A DNA stretch of 64,000 nucleotides from Pseudocitrobacter corydidari (lineage in GTDB: Bacteria > Pseudomonadota > Gammaproteobacteria > Enterobacterales > Enterobacteriaceae). Shown piece after piece: positions 39,094 through 50,015 of the stretch. The stretch covers positions 3,324,583-3,388,582 of the forward strand of contig NZ_CP087880.1 in assembly GCF_021172065.1 (NCBI RefSeq), read 5' to 3'. Made by a program: the position numbers and the translations under genes. The notes under the pieces were generated by a model. The model saw only the letters and a list, made by a program, of their open reading frames with translations, searched no databases and was not told the DNA's origin. Every line of letters starts with the position of its first letter. Positions within the stretch are counted from its first letter, which is position 1.

Positions 39094-40596
39094 TTACTCT
39101 ATCGCCAGCTCCGGCGCGCTCGCTGTCCGGCGGCGATAGTTCTCGTATATCCCCATCGCCATCAGCGAGAAGAAGATTGGCCCGCCAATCATCCACAGGG
39201 CGCTGCTCCAGTCATTCGCTTCAATCACTGGTTGGATGACGGTGAAGATGTTGGCAAACGACACGATAAGCACCACGACCGTAGTGGCAACCAGCGCAGA
39301 AGCACGCGTTTTAAAGATAACAAACGGCCTTTCCAGGTCGGTTTTCGCTTTGAAGAACGGGAATGCCAGCGCCAGGAAAAGATAGGGCAGCGTCATTGAG
39401 ACATTCGCCATCAGCGTTAGTTTGTTATAAAACGCAGAAGCCGTATCGCCGCCAAACGACACCAGCAGAATAAACAGACACACCAGGCCACACTGCGCCC
39501 ACATCGCGGTTTCCGGCATACCGCTCGCGTTCAGGCGCGTGACGGAGGTTGGCCACAGCGCTTTTGGCGTGCCCTGCACAATGGCTTTCAGCGGCGAGTA
39601 GATCAGGGTGAAGAACGCACCGGTATACGCGAGGAACATCGACAGACCGGTAATACGCGCAAACCATACGCCAAGCGAGGTCGTTGCATCAGGCGATAAG
39701 CCCAGCGCATGCCCCAGCGTTTCGCCCAGGCTATGCATCAGCACGTAAGTAATATTACCAAGGTTGGTGGCACGGTTGCTCAGTACCGCCTGCCAGTTGG
39801 TACTCACGCCCCACAGAACGATCGCCAGCGCGTAACCGATGGAGATAACGATCGCCGCGAAGATAATGCCTTTCGCAAAGTTCTTCTCCGGGTTTTCGGT
39901 TTTATCCACCAGCCCGCCGACCGCTTCAATGCCACCGTAGGCAAAGATGGCAAAGACCACAAACGACAGCATCGCCAGGCCAGACTGATAACCCGGGTTT
40001 GGCGAGGCGACAAAGTTAACCGGCTCGGCAAAGTTGCCGCCGTTCAGCGCCAGTATCGTGATGCTTACCACCAGCAAGACCAGGTTCAGGCACATTACCG
40101 AAATCCCGCCGACAGCGGTGATTTTGGCGATTTTATTGATCCCACGCGAAGCCACAAACGTTACCAGCAGCATCCAGCATACCGCCAGAATGCCGACGGC
40201 CTGCGTGGGCGTTAAGCCAGCGAAGGACCACACCTGCGTTTGATCCGAGCCACACAAAAAGGTGGAAAACGGCACCCATACTTTCGCTGCGGTGCTCACC
40301 ATCCAGACGACATAGGACGAGAACCACATAAAGGTGCCAATAAACGCGAAGCGCGGCCCTACGCTGTTATTCATCCACGAGTAGATACCGCCCTCTTCTT
40401 TACGGTACGCAGAGCCCATCTCCGCCATCATTAACGCGAAAGGGATAAAGAAGAAGAGTGCCGAGAGAATATAGAAAGGCGCGGCGCTGTAGCCCATTAA
40501 ATAGAATGCCGACGGGCTATTGGCGAAGCCAAACACCGACGTAAAGATCATCAGAATAAGCCCGGTGAGGCTCATCTTTTTTAGAGACTGGTTCAT
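39094..40596 (-). CDS. yjeM: YjeM, APC-family amino acid transporter
   Basis: A 500-residue inner-membrane transporter with about twelve hydrophobic segments. It belongs to the amino acid-polyamine-organocation superfamily, close to GadC-like antiporters: FTSVFGFANSPSAFYLMGY at the first helix, MMAEMGSAYRKEEGGIYSWM near the second. The start at 40596 (MNQSLKKMSLTG) gives the E. coli length. The transported amino acid is unknown. It is monocistronic and convergent with mscM. Confidence 0.9.
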   Translation of the reverse strand: MNQSLKKMSLTGLILMIFTSVFGFANSPSAFYLMGYSAAPFYILSALFFFIPFALMMAEMGSAYRKEEGGIYSWMNNSVGPRFAFIGTFMWFSSYVVWMVSTAAKVWVPFSTFLCGSDQTQVWSFAGLTPTQAVGILAVCWMLLVTFVASRGINKIAKITAVGGISVMCLNLVLLVVSITILALNGGNFAEPVNFVASPNPGYQSGLAMLSFVVFAIFAYGGIEAVGGLVDKTENPEKNFAKGIIFAAIVISIGYALAIVLWGVSTNWQAVLSNRATNLGNITYVLMHSLGETLGHALGLSPDATTSLGVWFARITGLSMFLAYTGAFFTLIYSPLKAIVQGTPKALWPTSVTRLNASGMPETAMWAQCGLVCLFILLVSFGGDTASAFYNKLTLMANVSMTLPYLFLALAFPFFKAKTDLERPFVIFKTRASALVATTVVVLIVSFANIFTVIQPVIEANDWSSALWMIGGPIFFSLMAMGIYENYRRRTASAPELAIE

Positions 40597-40832
40597 CTTG
40601 CCGTTCCAAAAAGAGTCATAACGCAAATAACGTTATCCCTACGCCGACTGGCAGGGACGAAAGCGCGGATAATAACAAAAAACCAGATTATTATTGTGAC
40701 AATATTGGCGGATAGCGAATGAAAGACTGTAAAAAAGAGGTGAGGCAGTTATATTAACTAAGTGACGTGAATATTACGATTTATTTAAATAACGCGCGGC
40801 TATATTTCATCAAGCATAGCCGCGCGAAGATG

Positions 40833-41810
40833 TCAGGCGCGATCGACCGTAAAGGCGATAACGTCGGCAATCTGCTCCGCATCCAGCGCCAGCATCACCA
40901 GACGATCGACGCCCAGCGCCACGCCGGAGCAATCAGGCAGACCGGCGGCTAAGGCGTCCAGCAGGTTCTGATCGATAGGCTGCTGCGGCAGGCCGCGCGC
41001 GGCGCGCTTGCGGTTATCCTGCTCGAAACGCTGCTGCTGTTCACGCGCGTCGGTCAGTTCATGGAAACCGTTCGCCAGCTCCATGCCTTTGAAATAGACC
41101 TCGAAACGTTCCGCCACACGGTGGTCTTCCGCGCTGATTTGCGCCAGCGACGCCTGGCTTGCCGGGAAGTGGTAAACAAAGGTCGGTCGATCTTTACCGA
41201 TGTGCGGCTCTACGCCGAAAGCGAACAGCAGCTGTAACAGAGTATCTCTGTCCTCTTCTTCATCGGCGACGTTGCTGAGATCCAGCTTCGCGGCTACTTC
41301 ACGCAGCAGCGTTTTGTCCGCTGAGAGTGGATCAATTTCCAGATGACGCTGGAACGCCTGCTGATAAGAGAGGCTTTCCGCCGGCTGGCACTCCAGAACC
41401 TGTTGCAGTAAATCATCCACCTCGTTGATGAGTCGGTACATATCAAAATGCGGACGATACCATTCCAGCATGGTGAATTCCGGGTTGTGATGACGCCCCA
41501 TTTCTTCATTGCGGAAGCTTCTGCACAACTGGAATACCGGGCCACAGCCTGCCGCCAGCAGACGCTTCATGTGGTATTCCGGGCTGGTCATCAGATAGAG
41601 ATTCACACCCTGAGAATGGCCAGGGCCCACAAAGCGAGTCTCAAACGGTACCAGATGCACATCGGTTACCGTTGCCTGGCTCATACAGGGCGTTTCCACC
41701 TCAAGCACGCCGCGGTCAGCAAAGAAACGACGAATCTCCGTCATAACAGCCGCGCGTTTTAACAGGTTGGGGATGGATGCGCTCGGCTGCCAGGTTGCCG
41801 TCTCGCTCAT
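40833..41810 (-). CDS. epmA: EF-P (R)-beta-lysine ligase EpmA
   Basis: A 325-residue paralogue of class II lysyl-tRNA synthetase lacking the anticodon-binding domain. It attaches (R)-beta-lysine (made by EpmB) to Lys34 of elongation factor P. The class II motifs are visible: [50 protein letters not shown] and the motif 3 region [18 protein letters not shown]. It starts at 41810 after an AGAAAAAACC leader. In E. coli it is also called PoxA/GenX. The yjeN and yjeO genes found next to it in K-12 are absent. Confidence 0.97.
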   Translation of the reverse strand: MSETATWQPSASIPNLLKRAAVMTEIRRFFADRGVLEVETPCMSQATVTDVHLVPFETRFVGPGHSQGVNLYLMTSPEYHMKRLLAAGCGPVFQLCRSFRNEEMGRHHNPEFTMLEWYRPHFDMYRLINEVDDLLQQVLECQPAESLSYQQAFQRHLEIDPLSADKTLLREVAAKLDLSNVADEEEDRDTLLQLLFAFGVEPHIGKDRPTFVYHFPASQASLAQISAEDHRVAERFEVYFKGMELANGFHELTDAREQQQRFEQDNRKRAARGLPQQPIDQNLLDALAAGLPDCSGVALGVDRLVMLALDAEQIADVIAFTVDRA

Positions 41811-42138
41811 GGTTTTTTCTCCAGATTCAAACAAGGGCACGAAGTCTACTCGTAACCTGTCAGCGAGACAAATTTTGTGCGGAAATTATTAGCCGGGTCA
41901 GTTGGCGCAAGGGAGTAGCCAGGGGTAGTTTAGTAATTAAATTAATCAAAATTAGTGATGATTAGGGGTTATCAGACTCAAAAATAATCGAACACATCAA
42001 ATTTCCCTCGGATTTCTACGGGTATACTGCTTTACCCATAAAGGAGCAGTGGAAACGTTTCCGCCATAGCGAGTCGTAATCAGGTGAACTACCTTTGCTT
42101 AGAGCTGGTGCGGAATAACAATAATCTGGAGGAATGTC
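41811..42138. promoter_or_regulatory. epmA-frdA divergent control region
   Basis: A 328-base gap with the frd promoter on the right. TATACT at 42023-42028 is a good -10 with a start near 42035. The candidate FNR site ATCGA-ACAC-ATCAA at 41987-42000 is centred 41.5 bases upstream, where class II FNR activation would act. A leader of about 100 bases (with CATAAAGGAGCAGTGGAA, also recalled in E. coli) follows. The left part (about 41811-41980) is AT-rich with no recognised gene. Confidence 0.6.
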
Positions 42139-43929
42139 GTGCAAACCTTTCAAGCCGATCTTGCCATTATAGGTGCTGGCGGAGCTGGTCTACGAGCAGC
42201 CATCGCCGCGGCGCAAGCTAATCCAAACGCCAAAATAGCTTTAATCTCAAAAGTTTATCCGATGCGCAGCCATACCGTTGCGGCTGAAGGTGGCTCCGCT
42301 GCCGTCGCGCAGGATCACGATAGCTTTGAATACCATTTTCACGACACCGTCGCCGGTGGGGACTGGCTCTGTGAACAGGATGTCGTGGACTACTTCGTCC
42401 ATCACTGCCCGACAGAGATGACCCAGCTTGAGCAATGGGGCTGCCCGTGGAGCCGTCGTCCGGACGGTAGCGTCAACGTGCGCCGCTTCGGGGGAATGAA
42501 AATTGAACGTACGTGGTTCGCCGCCGATAAGACCGGCTTCCACATGCTTCACACCCTCTTCCAGACCTCTCTGCAATTCCCGCAAATTCAACGCTTCGAT
42601 GAACATTTCGTCCTCGACATCCTGGTCGATGACGGTCAGGCTCGCGGCCTGGTGGCGATGAATATGATGGAAGGCACGCTGGTGCAGATCCGCGCCAACG
42701 CGGTGGTGATGGCGACCGGCGGCGCAGGCCGTGTGTATCGCTACAACACCAACGGCGGCATCGTCACCGGTGATGGTATGGGCATGGCGCTCAGCCACGG
42801 TATTCCGCTGCGTGATATGGAATTCGTTCAGTATCACCCAACCGGCCTGCCGGGCTCTGGCATCCTGATGACAGAAGGCTGCCGTGGTGAAGGCGGTATT
42901 CTGGTCAACAAAAACGGCTATCGTTATCTGCAGGATTACGGCATGGGCCCGGAAACCCCGCTGGGCGAGCCGAAAAACAAATATATGGAACTGGGTCCGC
43001 GCGACAAAGTTTCTCAGGCTTTCTGGCACGAGTGGCGTAAAGGCAACACCATCTCCACGCCGCGCGGCGATGTGGTTTACCTCGATCTGCGTCATCTGGG
43101 CGAGAAAAAACTGCTGGAACGTCTGCCGTTCATCTGCGAACTGGCGAAAGCGTACGTGGGCGTCGACCCGGTGAAAGAACCGATTCCGGTTCGTCCGACC
43201 GCGCACTACACCATGGGCGGTATCGAAACCGATCAGCAGTGTGAAACCCGCATCAAAGGGCTGTTTGCGGTGGGCGAATGTTCCTCCGTTGGCCTGCATG
43301 GCGCAAACCGTCTGGGTTCCAACTCGCTGGCTGAACTGGTGGTCTTTGGCCGCATGGCGGGCGAACAGGCAATGGAACGCGCCGCAACCGCTGGCGAAGC
43401 CAACAGCGCCGCGCTGGACGCTCAGGTTGCTGACGTTGAAAGCCGCCTGAAAGCACTGGTTAATCAGGAAGGTAGCGAAAACTGGTCGAAGATCCGCGAC
43501 GAAATGGGTCTGTCGATGGAAGAAGGTTGCGGTATCTACCGTACGCCGGAACTGATGCAGAAAACCATCGATAAGCTGGCCGAGTTGCAGGAACGCTTCA
43601 AACGCGTGCGCATCACCGATACCTCCAGCGTGTTCAACACTGACCTGCTCTACACCATTGAGCTGGGCCACGGCCTGAACGTCGCCGAATGTATGGCGCA
43701 CTCCGCAATGGCGCGTAAAGAGTCTCGCGGCGCGCACCAGCGTCTGGACGAAGGCTGCACCGAGCGTGATGACGTCAACTTCCTCAAGCATACGCTTGCT
43801 TTCCGCGATGCCGACGGCACCACGCGTCTGGACTACAGCGATGTGAAAATCACAACGTTGCCGCCAGCCAAGCGTGTCTACGGTGGCGAAGCTGAAGCAG
43901 CCGATAAAAAGGAGAAAGCGAATGGCTGA
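42139..43929 (+). CDS. frdA: fumarate reductase flavoprotein subunit
   Basis: A 596-residue catalytic subunit that reduces fumarate to succinate in anaerobic respiration. The FAD-binding start is [19 protein letters not shown], and covalent FAD is expected on His45 (counting Met) in [11 protein letters not shown]. Substrate-site blocks include [35 protein letters not shown] and [18 protein letters not shown]. It starts with GTG at 42139 with GGAGG upstream, as in E. coli. The C-terminus is about six residues shorter than the E. coli protein, in the Ala/Glu/Lys-rich tail. It is the first gene of frdABCD and overlaps frdB by 8 bases. Confidence 0.98.
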   Translation: MQTFQADLAIIGAGGAGLRAAIAAAQANPNAKIALISKVYPMRSHTVAAEGGSAAVAQDHDSFEYHFHDTVAGGDWLCEQDVVDYFVHHCPTEMTQLEQWGCPWSRRPDGSVNVRRFGGMKIERTWFAADKTGFHMLHTLFQTSLQFPQIQRFDEHFVLDILVDDGQARGLVAMNMMEGTLVQIRANAVVMATGGAGRVYRYNTNGGIVTGDGMGMALSHGIPLRDMEFVQYHPTGLPGSGILMTEGCRGEGGILVNKNGYRYLQDYGMGPETPLGEPKNKYMELGPRDKVSQAFWHEWRKGNTISTPRGDVVYLDLRHLGEKKLLERLPFICELAKAYVGVDPVKEPIPVRPTAHYTMGGIETDQQCETRIKGLFAVGECSSVGLHGANRLGSNSLAELVVFGRMAGEQAMERAATAGEANSAALDAQVADVESRLKALVNQEGSENWSKIRDEMGLSMEEGCGIYRTPELMQKTIDKLAELQERFKRVRITDTSSVFNTDLLYTIELGHGLNVAECMAHSAMARKESRGAHQRLDEGCTERDDVNFLKHTLAFRDADGTTRLDYSDVKITTLPPAKRVYGGEAEAADKKEKANG

Positions 43930-44656
43930 GATGCATAACCTGAAAATCGAAGTGGTGCGCTACAACCCGGAAGTGGACTCCGCGCCGCACAGCGAATTCT
44001 ATGAAGTGCCTTATGATGAAACCACCTCGCTGCTGGATGCGTTGGGCTACATCAAAGACAACCTGGCGCCAGATCTCAGCTACCGCTGGTCCTGCCGTAT
44101 GGCGATCTGCGGTTCCTGCGGCATGATGGTCAACAAGGTGCCGAAGCTGGCCTGTAAGACCTTCCTGCGCGATTACACCAAAGGCATTAAGGTTGAGGCG
44201 CTGGGCAACTTCCCGATCGAGCGCGATCTGGTTGTCGATATGACGCACTTTATCGAAAGCCTGGAAGCGATTAAGCCGTACATCATCGGCAACTCGCGTA
44301 CGCCAGATCAGGGTCCGAACAACCAGACGCCTGCGCAGATGGCGAAGTATCATCAGTTCTCCGGCTGCATCAACTGCGGCCTGTGCTACGCCGCCTGCCC
44401 GCAGTTTGGCCTGAACCCTGAGTTTATCGGCCCGGCAGCGATTACGCTCGCCCACCGCTATAACGAAGACAGCCGCGATCACGGGAAGAAAGAACGTATG
44501 ACGCAGTTGAACGGCCAGAATGGCGTCTGGACCTGTACCTTCGTCGGTTACTGTTCCGAAGTGTGCCCGAAACACGTCGACCCGGCAGCGGCCATTCAGC
44601 AGGGTAAAGTGGAAAGCTCGAAAGACTTTCTTATTGCTACCCTGAAACCACGCTAA
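43922..44656 (+). CDS. frdB: fumarate reductase iron-sulfur subunit
   Basis: A 244-residue protein carrying the three clusters that pass electrons from menaquinol to FrdA. The 2Fe-2S motif is [21 protein letters not shown]. The 4Fe-4S and 3Fe-4S motifs are [12 protein letters not shown] and [11 protein letters not shown]. The ATG at 43922 lies within the end of frdA (8-base overlap), so translation is coupled. Length equals E. coli FrdB. Confidence 0.98.
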   Translation: MAEMHNLKIEVVRYNPEVDSAPHSEFYEVPYDETTSLLDALGYIKDNLAPDLSYRWSCRMAICGSCGMMVNKVPKLACKTFLRDYTKGIKVEALGNFPIERDLVVDMTHFIESLEAIKPYIIGNSRTPDQGPNNQTPAQMAKYHQFSGCINCGLCYAACPQFGLNPEFIGPAAITLAHRYNEDSRDHGKKERMTQLNGQNGVWTCTFVGYCSEVCPKHVDPAAAIQQGKVESSKDFLIATLKPR

Positions 44657-44666
44657 GGAGTGCATT

Positions 44667-45062
44667 ATGACGACTAAACGCAAACCCTATGTGCGGCCAA
44701 TGCCGTCCACCTGGTGGAAAAATCTGCCGTTTTATCGCTTCTATATGCTGCGTGAAGGAACGGCGGTAACCGTTGTCTGGTTCAGCATTTTGCTGATTTG
44801 CGGCCTTTTTTCGCTGAAGCACGGGCCTGAGTCCTGGGCAAACTATGTCAGCTTCCTGCAAAACCCGATTGTCGTAATCCTTAACCTGATTACCCTCGCG
44901 GGCGCGCTGCTGCATACCAAAACCTGGTTTGAGCTGGCGCCGAAAGCGGCCAATATTATTGTGAAAGACGCAAAAATGGGGCCGGAGCCAATTATCAAAG
45001 GGCTCTGGGTGGTGACGATCCTCGTCACCGTGGTCGTGCTGTTTGTGGCACTATTCTGGTAA
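44667..45062 (+). CDS. frdC: fumarate reductase membrane anchor subunit C
   Basis: A 131-residue hydrophobic subunit with three membrane helices (about 30-50, 65-90 and 110-130). It anchors FrdAB and helps form the menaquinol site; Glu29 of the E. coli protein corresponds to the Glu in [12 protein letters not shown]. The length equals E. coli. It lies 10 bases after frdB. Confidence 0.97.
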   Translation: MTTKRKPYVRPMPSTWWKNLPFYRFYMLREGTAVTVVWFSILLICGLFSLKHGPESWANYVSFLQNPIVVILNLITLAGALLHTKTWFELAPKAANIIVKDAKMGPEPIIKGLWVVTILVTVVVLFVALFW

Positions 45063-45072
45063 GGAGGCCAGG

Positions 45073-45432
45073 GTGATTAATCCAAATCCAAAACGTTCTG
45101 ACGAACCGGTATTCTGGGGCCTGTTTGGCGCAGGCGGGATGTGGGGCGCAATCGTCGCGCCGGTGATTGTCCTGCTGGTTGGCATCATGCTGCCGCTGGG
45201 GCTGTATCCGGGCGATGCGCTGAGCTATGAGCGCGTGCTGGCCTTTGCACAAAGCTTTATTGGCCGTGCGTTTCTGTTCCTGATGATTGTGCTGCCGCTG
45301 TGGTGCGGTTTACACCGTATTCACCACGCGATGCACGATCTGAAAATTCACGTTCCAAGCGGAAAGTGGGTTTTCTACGGCCTGGCTGCTATTCTGACGG
45401 TTGTGACGCTGATTGGTATCGTCACCATCTGA
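45073..45432 (+). CDS. frdD: fumarate reductase membrane anchor subunit D
   Basis: A 119-residue subunit with three membrane helices, beginning [19 protein letters not shown]. It starts with GTG at 45073 after AAGGAGG, 10 bases past frdC. The last codons carry the ampC promoter, as in E. coli. Confidence 0.97.
   Translation: MINPNPKRSDEPVFWGLFGAGGMWGAIVAPVIVLLVGIMLPLGLYPGDALSYERVLAFAQSFIGRAFLFLMIVLPLWCGLHRIHHAMHDLKIHVPSGKWVFYGLAAILTVVTLIGIVTI
45401..45428 (+). promoter_or_regulatory. ampC promoter, weakened relative to E. coli
   Basis: Within the last codons of frdD, TTGTGA (45401-45406) and CACCAT (45423-45428) stand 16 bases apart. They occupy the positions of the E. coli ampC -35 (TTGTCA) and -10 (TACAAT). 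Both hexamers fit the consensus worse than in E. coli, so basal expression is probably low; that is inference. Confidence 0.7.
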
Positions 45433-45435
45433 TGA

Positions 45436-46635
<1,200 letters not shown>

Positions 46636-46644
46636 GTGATTTTT

Positions 46645-46662
46645 GGCCTGTTTCGGCAGGCC
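46645..46662 (+). terminator. terminator of ampC
   Basis: GGCCTG-TTTCGG-CAGGCC lies 10 bases past the ampC stop. The T run is short. Confidence 0.6.
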
Positions 46663-46689
46663 GTTCCCACTCGATTTTCCTGCTGTCAT

Positions 46690-46697
46690 CTACACTT
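46690..46697 (+). promoter_or_regulatory. -10 of a probable sigma-S promoter of blc
   Basis: CTACACTT, the extended -10 typical of RpoS-dependent promoters and present in E. coli upstream of blc, lies about 27 bases before the blc start. Confidence 0.6.
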
Positions 46698-46723
46698 AAC
46701 AGAAAACCAGTAAGGAAACTCTT

Positions 46724-47254
46724 ATGCGCATCCTGCCCGTTGTCGCCGCCGTCACCGCCGCATTTTTGGTGGTTGCCTGTAGCTCCCCGACGCCGCCAAA
46801 AGGCGTTACCGTTGTGACGCCATTTGATGCTACTCGCTACCTTGGCACATGGTACGAAATTGCCCGCTTTGATCACCGGTTTGAACGCGGGCTGGAACAA
46901 GTCACCGCCACCTATCGTCTGCGTGATGACGGCGGTCTGAACGTGACAAACAAAGGCTATAATCCGGATCGGGCCATGTGGCAGAAAACCGAGGGGAAAG
47001 CCTATTTCACCGGCGATCCAAACCGCGCGGCCCTAAAAGTGTCGTTCTTCGGCCCCTTCTACGGTGGCTATAACGTGATTGCGCTCGATAAAGAGTATCG
47101 CCACGCATTGGTTTGCGGGCCGGATCGCGACTACCTGTGGATACTCTCACGCACACCGACTATTTCAGATGAGATGAAACAGCAGATGCTGGCCGTCGCA
47201 ACCCGGCAGGGATTTGATGCCAGTAAGCTCATTTGGGTGAAACAGCCCCATTAA
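46724..47254 (+). CDS. blc: outer-membrane lipoprotein Blc (bacterial lipocalin)
   Basis: A 176-residue lipocalin anchored in the outer membrane. The lipobox (LVVAC) puts the lipidated cysteine near residue 18. The lipocalin signature [18 protein letters not shown] follows at about 42-58, then the strand segments [33 protein letters not shown] and WILSRTP. It is thought to bind lysophospholipids under membrane stress. The start follows AGTAAGGAAAC. Its stop overlaps convergent gdx by 4 bases. Confidence 0.95.
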   Translation: MRILPVVAAVTAAFLVVACSSPTPPKGVTVVTPFDATRYLGTWYEIARFDHRFERGLEQVTATYRLRDDGGLNVTNKGYNPDRAMWQKTEGKAYFTGDPNRAALKVSFFGPFYGGYNVIALDKEYRHALVCGPDRDYLWILSRTPTISDEMKQQMLAVATRQGFDASKLIWVKQPH

Positions 47255-47568
47255 TGGGTGCTGAGTTTCAGGCCGATGATCCCCGCAACAATCAGCCCCA
47301 GGCTCGCCAGACGCATGGGGCTTGCTGATTCACCCAGCAGGAGAATACCGGTAATGGCAGCGCCAACTGCGCCAATGCCGGTCCAGACCGCATAAGCCGT
47401 ACCGACCGGCAGGCTTTTCATCGCCCAGGAAAGCAACGCCATACTGATAATCATTGCTGCAATGGTGATAACGCTTGGCGTCAGGCGGCTGAATCCATGG
47501 GTGTATTTCAGGCCAACGGCCCACACCACTTCGAGTAGACCCGCAATAAGAAGAATAATCCAGGACAT
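47251..47568 (-). CDS. gdx: guanidinium exporter Gdx (SugE), small multidrug resistance family
   Basis: A 105-residue four-helix membrane protein of the SMR family. The conserved Glu is in [19 protein letters not shown] (about residue 13). [19 protein letters not shown] is the typical third helix. The family exports guanidinium in exchange for protons and confers resistance to some quaternary ammonium compounds. It is preceded by a guanidine-II riboswitch (47590-47634), which supports this identity. Confidence 0.95.
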   Translation of the reverse strand: MSWIILLIAGLLEVVWAVGLKYTHGFSRLTPSVITIAAMIISMALLSWAMKSLPVGTAYAVWTGIGAVGAAITGILLLGESASPMRLASLGLIVAGIIGLKLSTH

Positions 47569-47589
47569 AACAACAGGCTCCAGAGAAAT

Positions 47590-47634
47590 GGGGCCGTCCC
47601 CGATGAAATGAGGCGCTTACGGGTCGTCCCGCAA
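47590..47634 (-). promoter_or_regulatory. guanidine-II (mini-ykkC) riboswitch of gdx
   Basis: On the minus strand two hairpins carry ACGR tetraloops. The upstream one is TTGCGGG-ACGA-CCCGTAA (47617-47634). The downstream one is GGGG-ACGG-CCCC (47590-47601). They are joined by a 15-base linker and lie just upstream of the GGAG ribosome-binding site (47578-47581). This is the guanidine-II riboswitch architecture, which frees the ribosome-binding site when guanidine binds. Confidence 0.93.
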
Positions 47635-47725
47635 GGCTAGATGAAAGGGTATTTTATCAATCGTCAATACGCGGAGCAAACGGAAGGAACGGTACGGCGA
47701 AATCTCCGTACCGTTGAAAGAATAA

Positions 47726-47872
47726 TTACTGCTGAGCTTTGGTCGCTGCGCCAGAAATGGCGCTACCGCCATCGGAAATATCCTCACCAACGCCACGCGT
47801 CGTATTACACGCTGTCAGCACAGATGAAAGCACTACCACGGTAAAAAACGCTGCAATTGTTTTCTTAATCAT
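47726..47872 (-). CDS. ecnB: entericidin B lipoprotein toxin
   Basis: A 48-residue lipoprotein. Positively charged [19 protein letters not shown] is followed by lipobox LTAC with Cys22. The mature part [20 protein letters not shown] is a small amphipathic peptide. EcnB is the bacteriolytic partner of the ecnAB pair and is induced in stationary phase in E. coli. I read it codon by codon on the minus strand. A second ATG one codon upstream (47875) is possible; the chosen start is better spaced from the AGGAC ribosome-binding site and matches the E. coli length. It is too short to have been called as a larger frame. Confidence 0.9.
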   Translation of the reverse strand: MIKKTIAAFFTVVVLSSVLTACNTTRGVGEDISDGGSAISGAATKAQQ

Positions 47873-47977
47873 CATGTCGTCCTTTAATGGTCAATGTTTT
47901 ATGCATGTAGCTTGTTAAGCATAGACAAATTCCCGCATTTCGACGGAAAAGAAGGACGATTTAGGAATTTTGGAAAA

Positions 47978-48109
47978 TTAGCTGGCGGCGTGGGAAATGA
48001 TGCTACCGAGATCTTTGATATCTTCACCAACACCACGGGCGGTGTTGCATCCGCTCAGCAATGCGCCGGCGACAATCAGCAGTAGAAGTGTTTTTACGGT
48101 ACGAGTCAT
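47978..48109 (-). CDS. ecnA: entericidin A antidote lipoprotein
   Basis: A 43-residue lipoprotein read codon by codon on the minus strand. A charged MTRTVKTLLLLIVAGALL start is followed by lipobox LSGC with Cys21. The mature part NTARGVGEDIKDLGSIISHAAS closely parallels EcnB. In E. coli EcnA is the antidote to EcnB. A second start one codon upstream (48112) is possible. It lies between efp and ecnB. Confidence 0.9.
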   Translation of the reverse strand: MTRTVKTLLLLIVAGALLSGCNTARGVGEDIKDLGSIISHAAS

Positions 48110-48176
48110 CATCCTTGCCTGAAATCATCAGGCGCAGCGCCGTGCTGCGCCCTCATTCATCCATTTATAGCATGGA

Positions 48177-48743
48177 TTACTTCACGCGGGATACATATTC
48201 GCCAGAGCGAGTATCCACTTTGATGACTTCGCCAATCTGGACGAACAGCGGAACTTTCACCACTGCGCCAGTGGACAGAGTCGCCGGCTTGCCGCCAGTA
48301 CCTGCGGTGTCGCCTTTCAGGCCTGGATCGGTTTCAACGATTTCCAGTTCAACAAAGTTCGGCGGAGTCACGGAGATAGGCTGACCGTTCCACAGGGTCA
48401 CGATGCATTCAGCCTGATCCAGCAGCCATTTAGCGTTATCGCCAATCGCTTTTGCGTCAGCAGACAGCTGTTCGAAGGTTTCGTTGTTCATGAAGTGCCA
48501 GAACTCACCGTCGTTGTACAGGTAAGTCAGGTTCATATCGACAACGTCAGCACCTTCAGCGGAGTCAGTAGATTTGAAGGTTTTTTCTACACGGGTACCG
48601 GTCAGCAGGCGGCGCAGTTTAACGCGAGCGAACGCCTGGCCTTTACCTGGTTTAACGAATTCACTGGCTTCAACCGCGTACGGTTCGCCGTCCAACATGA
48701 TTTTAAGACCAGCACGAAAATCGTTGCTATAGTAAGTCGCCAT
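48177..48743 (-). CDS. efp: elongation factor P
   Basis: A 188-residue three-domain translation factor that rescues ribosomes stalled at polyproline stretches. Lys34, the site of (R)-beta-lysylation by EpmA, is in [13 protein letters not shown]. The sequence is nearly identical to E. coli EF-P. The start at 48743 ([12 protein letters not shown]) is preferred over an upstream in-frame start. The gene is divergent from epmB. Confidence 0.98.
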   Translation of the reverse strand: MATYYSNDFRAGLKIMLDGEPYAVEASEFVKPGKGQAFARVKLRRLLTGTRVEKTFKSTDSAEGADVVDMNLTYLYNDGEFWHFMNNETFEQLSADAKAIGDNAKWLLDQAECIVTLWNGQPISVTPPNFVELEIVETDPGLKGDTAGTGGKPATLSTGAVVKVPLFVQIGEVIKVDTRSGEYVSRVK

Positions 48744-48783
48744 AAGGCCCTCTGAAATTGTGAAATGGTAGCTAAGCCACAAA

Positions 48784-49812
48784 ATGGCGCATATTGTAAC
48801 CCTAAATACCCCATCCAGAGAAGATTGGTTATCGCAACTTGCCGATGTTGTGACCGATCCGGATGAACTATTACGTCTTTTAAATGTAGACGCTGATGAA
48901 AAATTGCTCGCAGGAAGAGAAGCGAAGCGTCTTTTCCCGCTTCGCGTTCCCCGCGCGTTTATCGCCCGGATGGAAAAAGGTAACCCAAATGACCCGCTAT
49001 TGCGCCAGGTTTTAACCGCGCAGGACGAGTTTATCTCCGCGCCAGGCTTCTCGACCGACCCGCTGGAAGAGCAGCACAGCGTGGTGCCAGGGCTACTGCA
49101 TAAATACCGTAACCGGGCGTTGCTACTGGTGAAGGGAGGCTGTGCGGTAAACTGCCGTTACTGCTTCCGTCGCCACTTTCCGTATGCGGAAAATCAGGGC
49201 AACAAACGCAACTGGCAGGCCGCGCTCGACTACATCGCGCAGCATCCTGAGCTGGACGAAATTATTTTCTCCGGCGGCGACCCGTTGATGGCGAAAGACC
49301 ATGAGCTGGAGTGGTTGATAACGCACATTGAAGCCCTTCCGCATGTTAAACGTCTGCGCATTCACAGTCGTTTGCCAATCGTTATACCGGCACGCATCAC
49401 CGATGCGCTGGTTACGCGTTTCGCACAAAGTCGGCTGCAAATTCTGCTGGTGAATCACATCAACCATGCCAGAGAGATAGACGATGAATTCCGCGCGGCG
49501 ATGACGCGCTTACGCCAGGCGGGTGTGACACTGTTAAATCAGAGCGTGCTGCTGCGCGGCGTGAACAACGATGCTCAAACGCTTGCTGACCTCAGTAACG
49601 CGCTTTTCGATGCGGGAGTGATGCCTTACTACCTTCACGTTCTCGATAAAGTGCAGGGCGCAGCCCACTTCCTGGTGAGCGATGACGAAGCGCGCGCGAT
49701 TATGCGCGAGTTGCTGACGCTGATTTCCGGTTATATGGTGCCGAAACTGGCGCGCGAAATTGGCGGTGAGCCCAGCAAAACGCCGCTGGATCTTCAGCTT
49801 CGCCAGCATTAA
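48784..49812 (+). CDS. epmB: EF-P-lysine 2,3-aminomutase EpmB
   Basis: A 342-residue radical SAM enzyme that converts L-lysine to (R)-beta-lysine for EpmA. The cluster motif CAVNCRYC is near residue 122, in [39 protein letters not shown] is the PLP-binding region with the lysine. Length equals E. coli EpmB. It diverges from efp with a 40-base gap, so the enzyme pair and its target lie side by side. Confidence 0.97.
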   Translation: MAHIVTLNTPSREDWLSQLADVVTDPDELLRLLNVDADEKLLAGREAKRLFPLRVPRAFIARMEKGNPNDPLLRQVLTAQDEFISAPGFSTDPLEEQHSVVPGLLHKYRNRALLLVKGGCAVNCRYCFRRHFPYAENQGNKRNWQAALDYIAQHPELDEIIFSGGDPLMAKDHELEWLITHIEALPHVKRLRIHSRLPIVIPARITDALVTRFAQSRLQILLVNHINHAREIDDEFRAAMTRLRQAGVTLLNQSVLLRGVNNDAQTLADLSNALFDAGVMPYYLHVLDKVQGAAHFLVSDDEARAIMRELLTLISGYMVPKLAREIGGEPSKTPLDLQLRQH

Positions 49813-49819
49813 TTTAGCT

Positions 49820-49838
49820 GCCCTCTATTATGAGGGCA
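49820..49838 (+). terminator. terminator of epmB
   Basis: GCCCTC-TATTAT-GAGGGC lies 9 bases past the epmB stop. It has a weak T run. Confidence 0.55.
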
Positions 49839-50015
49839 CAATCATTCACTTTTAATATATTTATTAAAATAATAATAGTTGCTCCACAGAGATTATCTGG
49901 ACATCAGTCATAGCTGTGATATTTTACTTCACCATCTGATATCACCCTAATTAATAATATATATCTATAGTTTCCGATTAAGTATTTACAAGATATATGG
50001 TTATGGAGAACCAAC

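Noticed and set aside
40597..40832. Remnants of yjeN or yjeO between yjeM and epmA
   Set aside because: In this 236-base gap I see no frame resembling either; the genes appear absent, not broken.
42247..43791. A 514-codon open frame antisense to frdA
   Set aside because: frdA is unmistakable on the plus strand; the antisense frame is a coding-bias shadow with low-complexity His/Gln-rich sequence.
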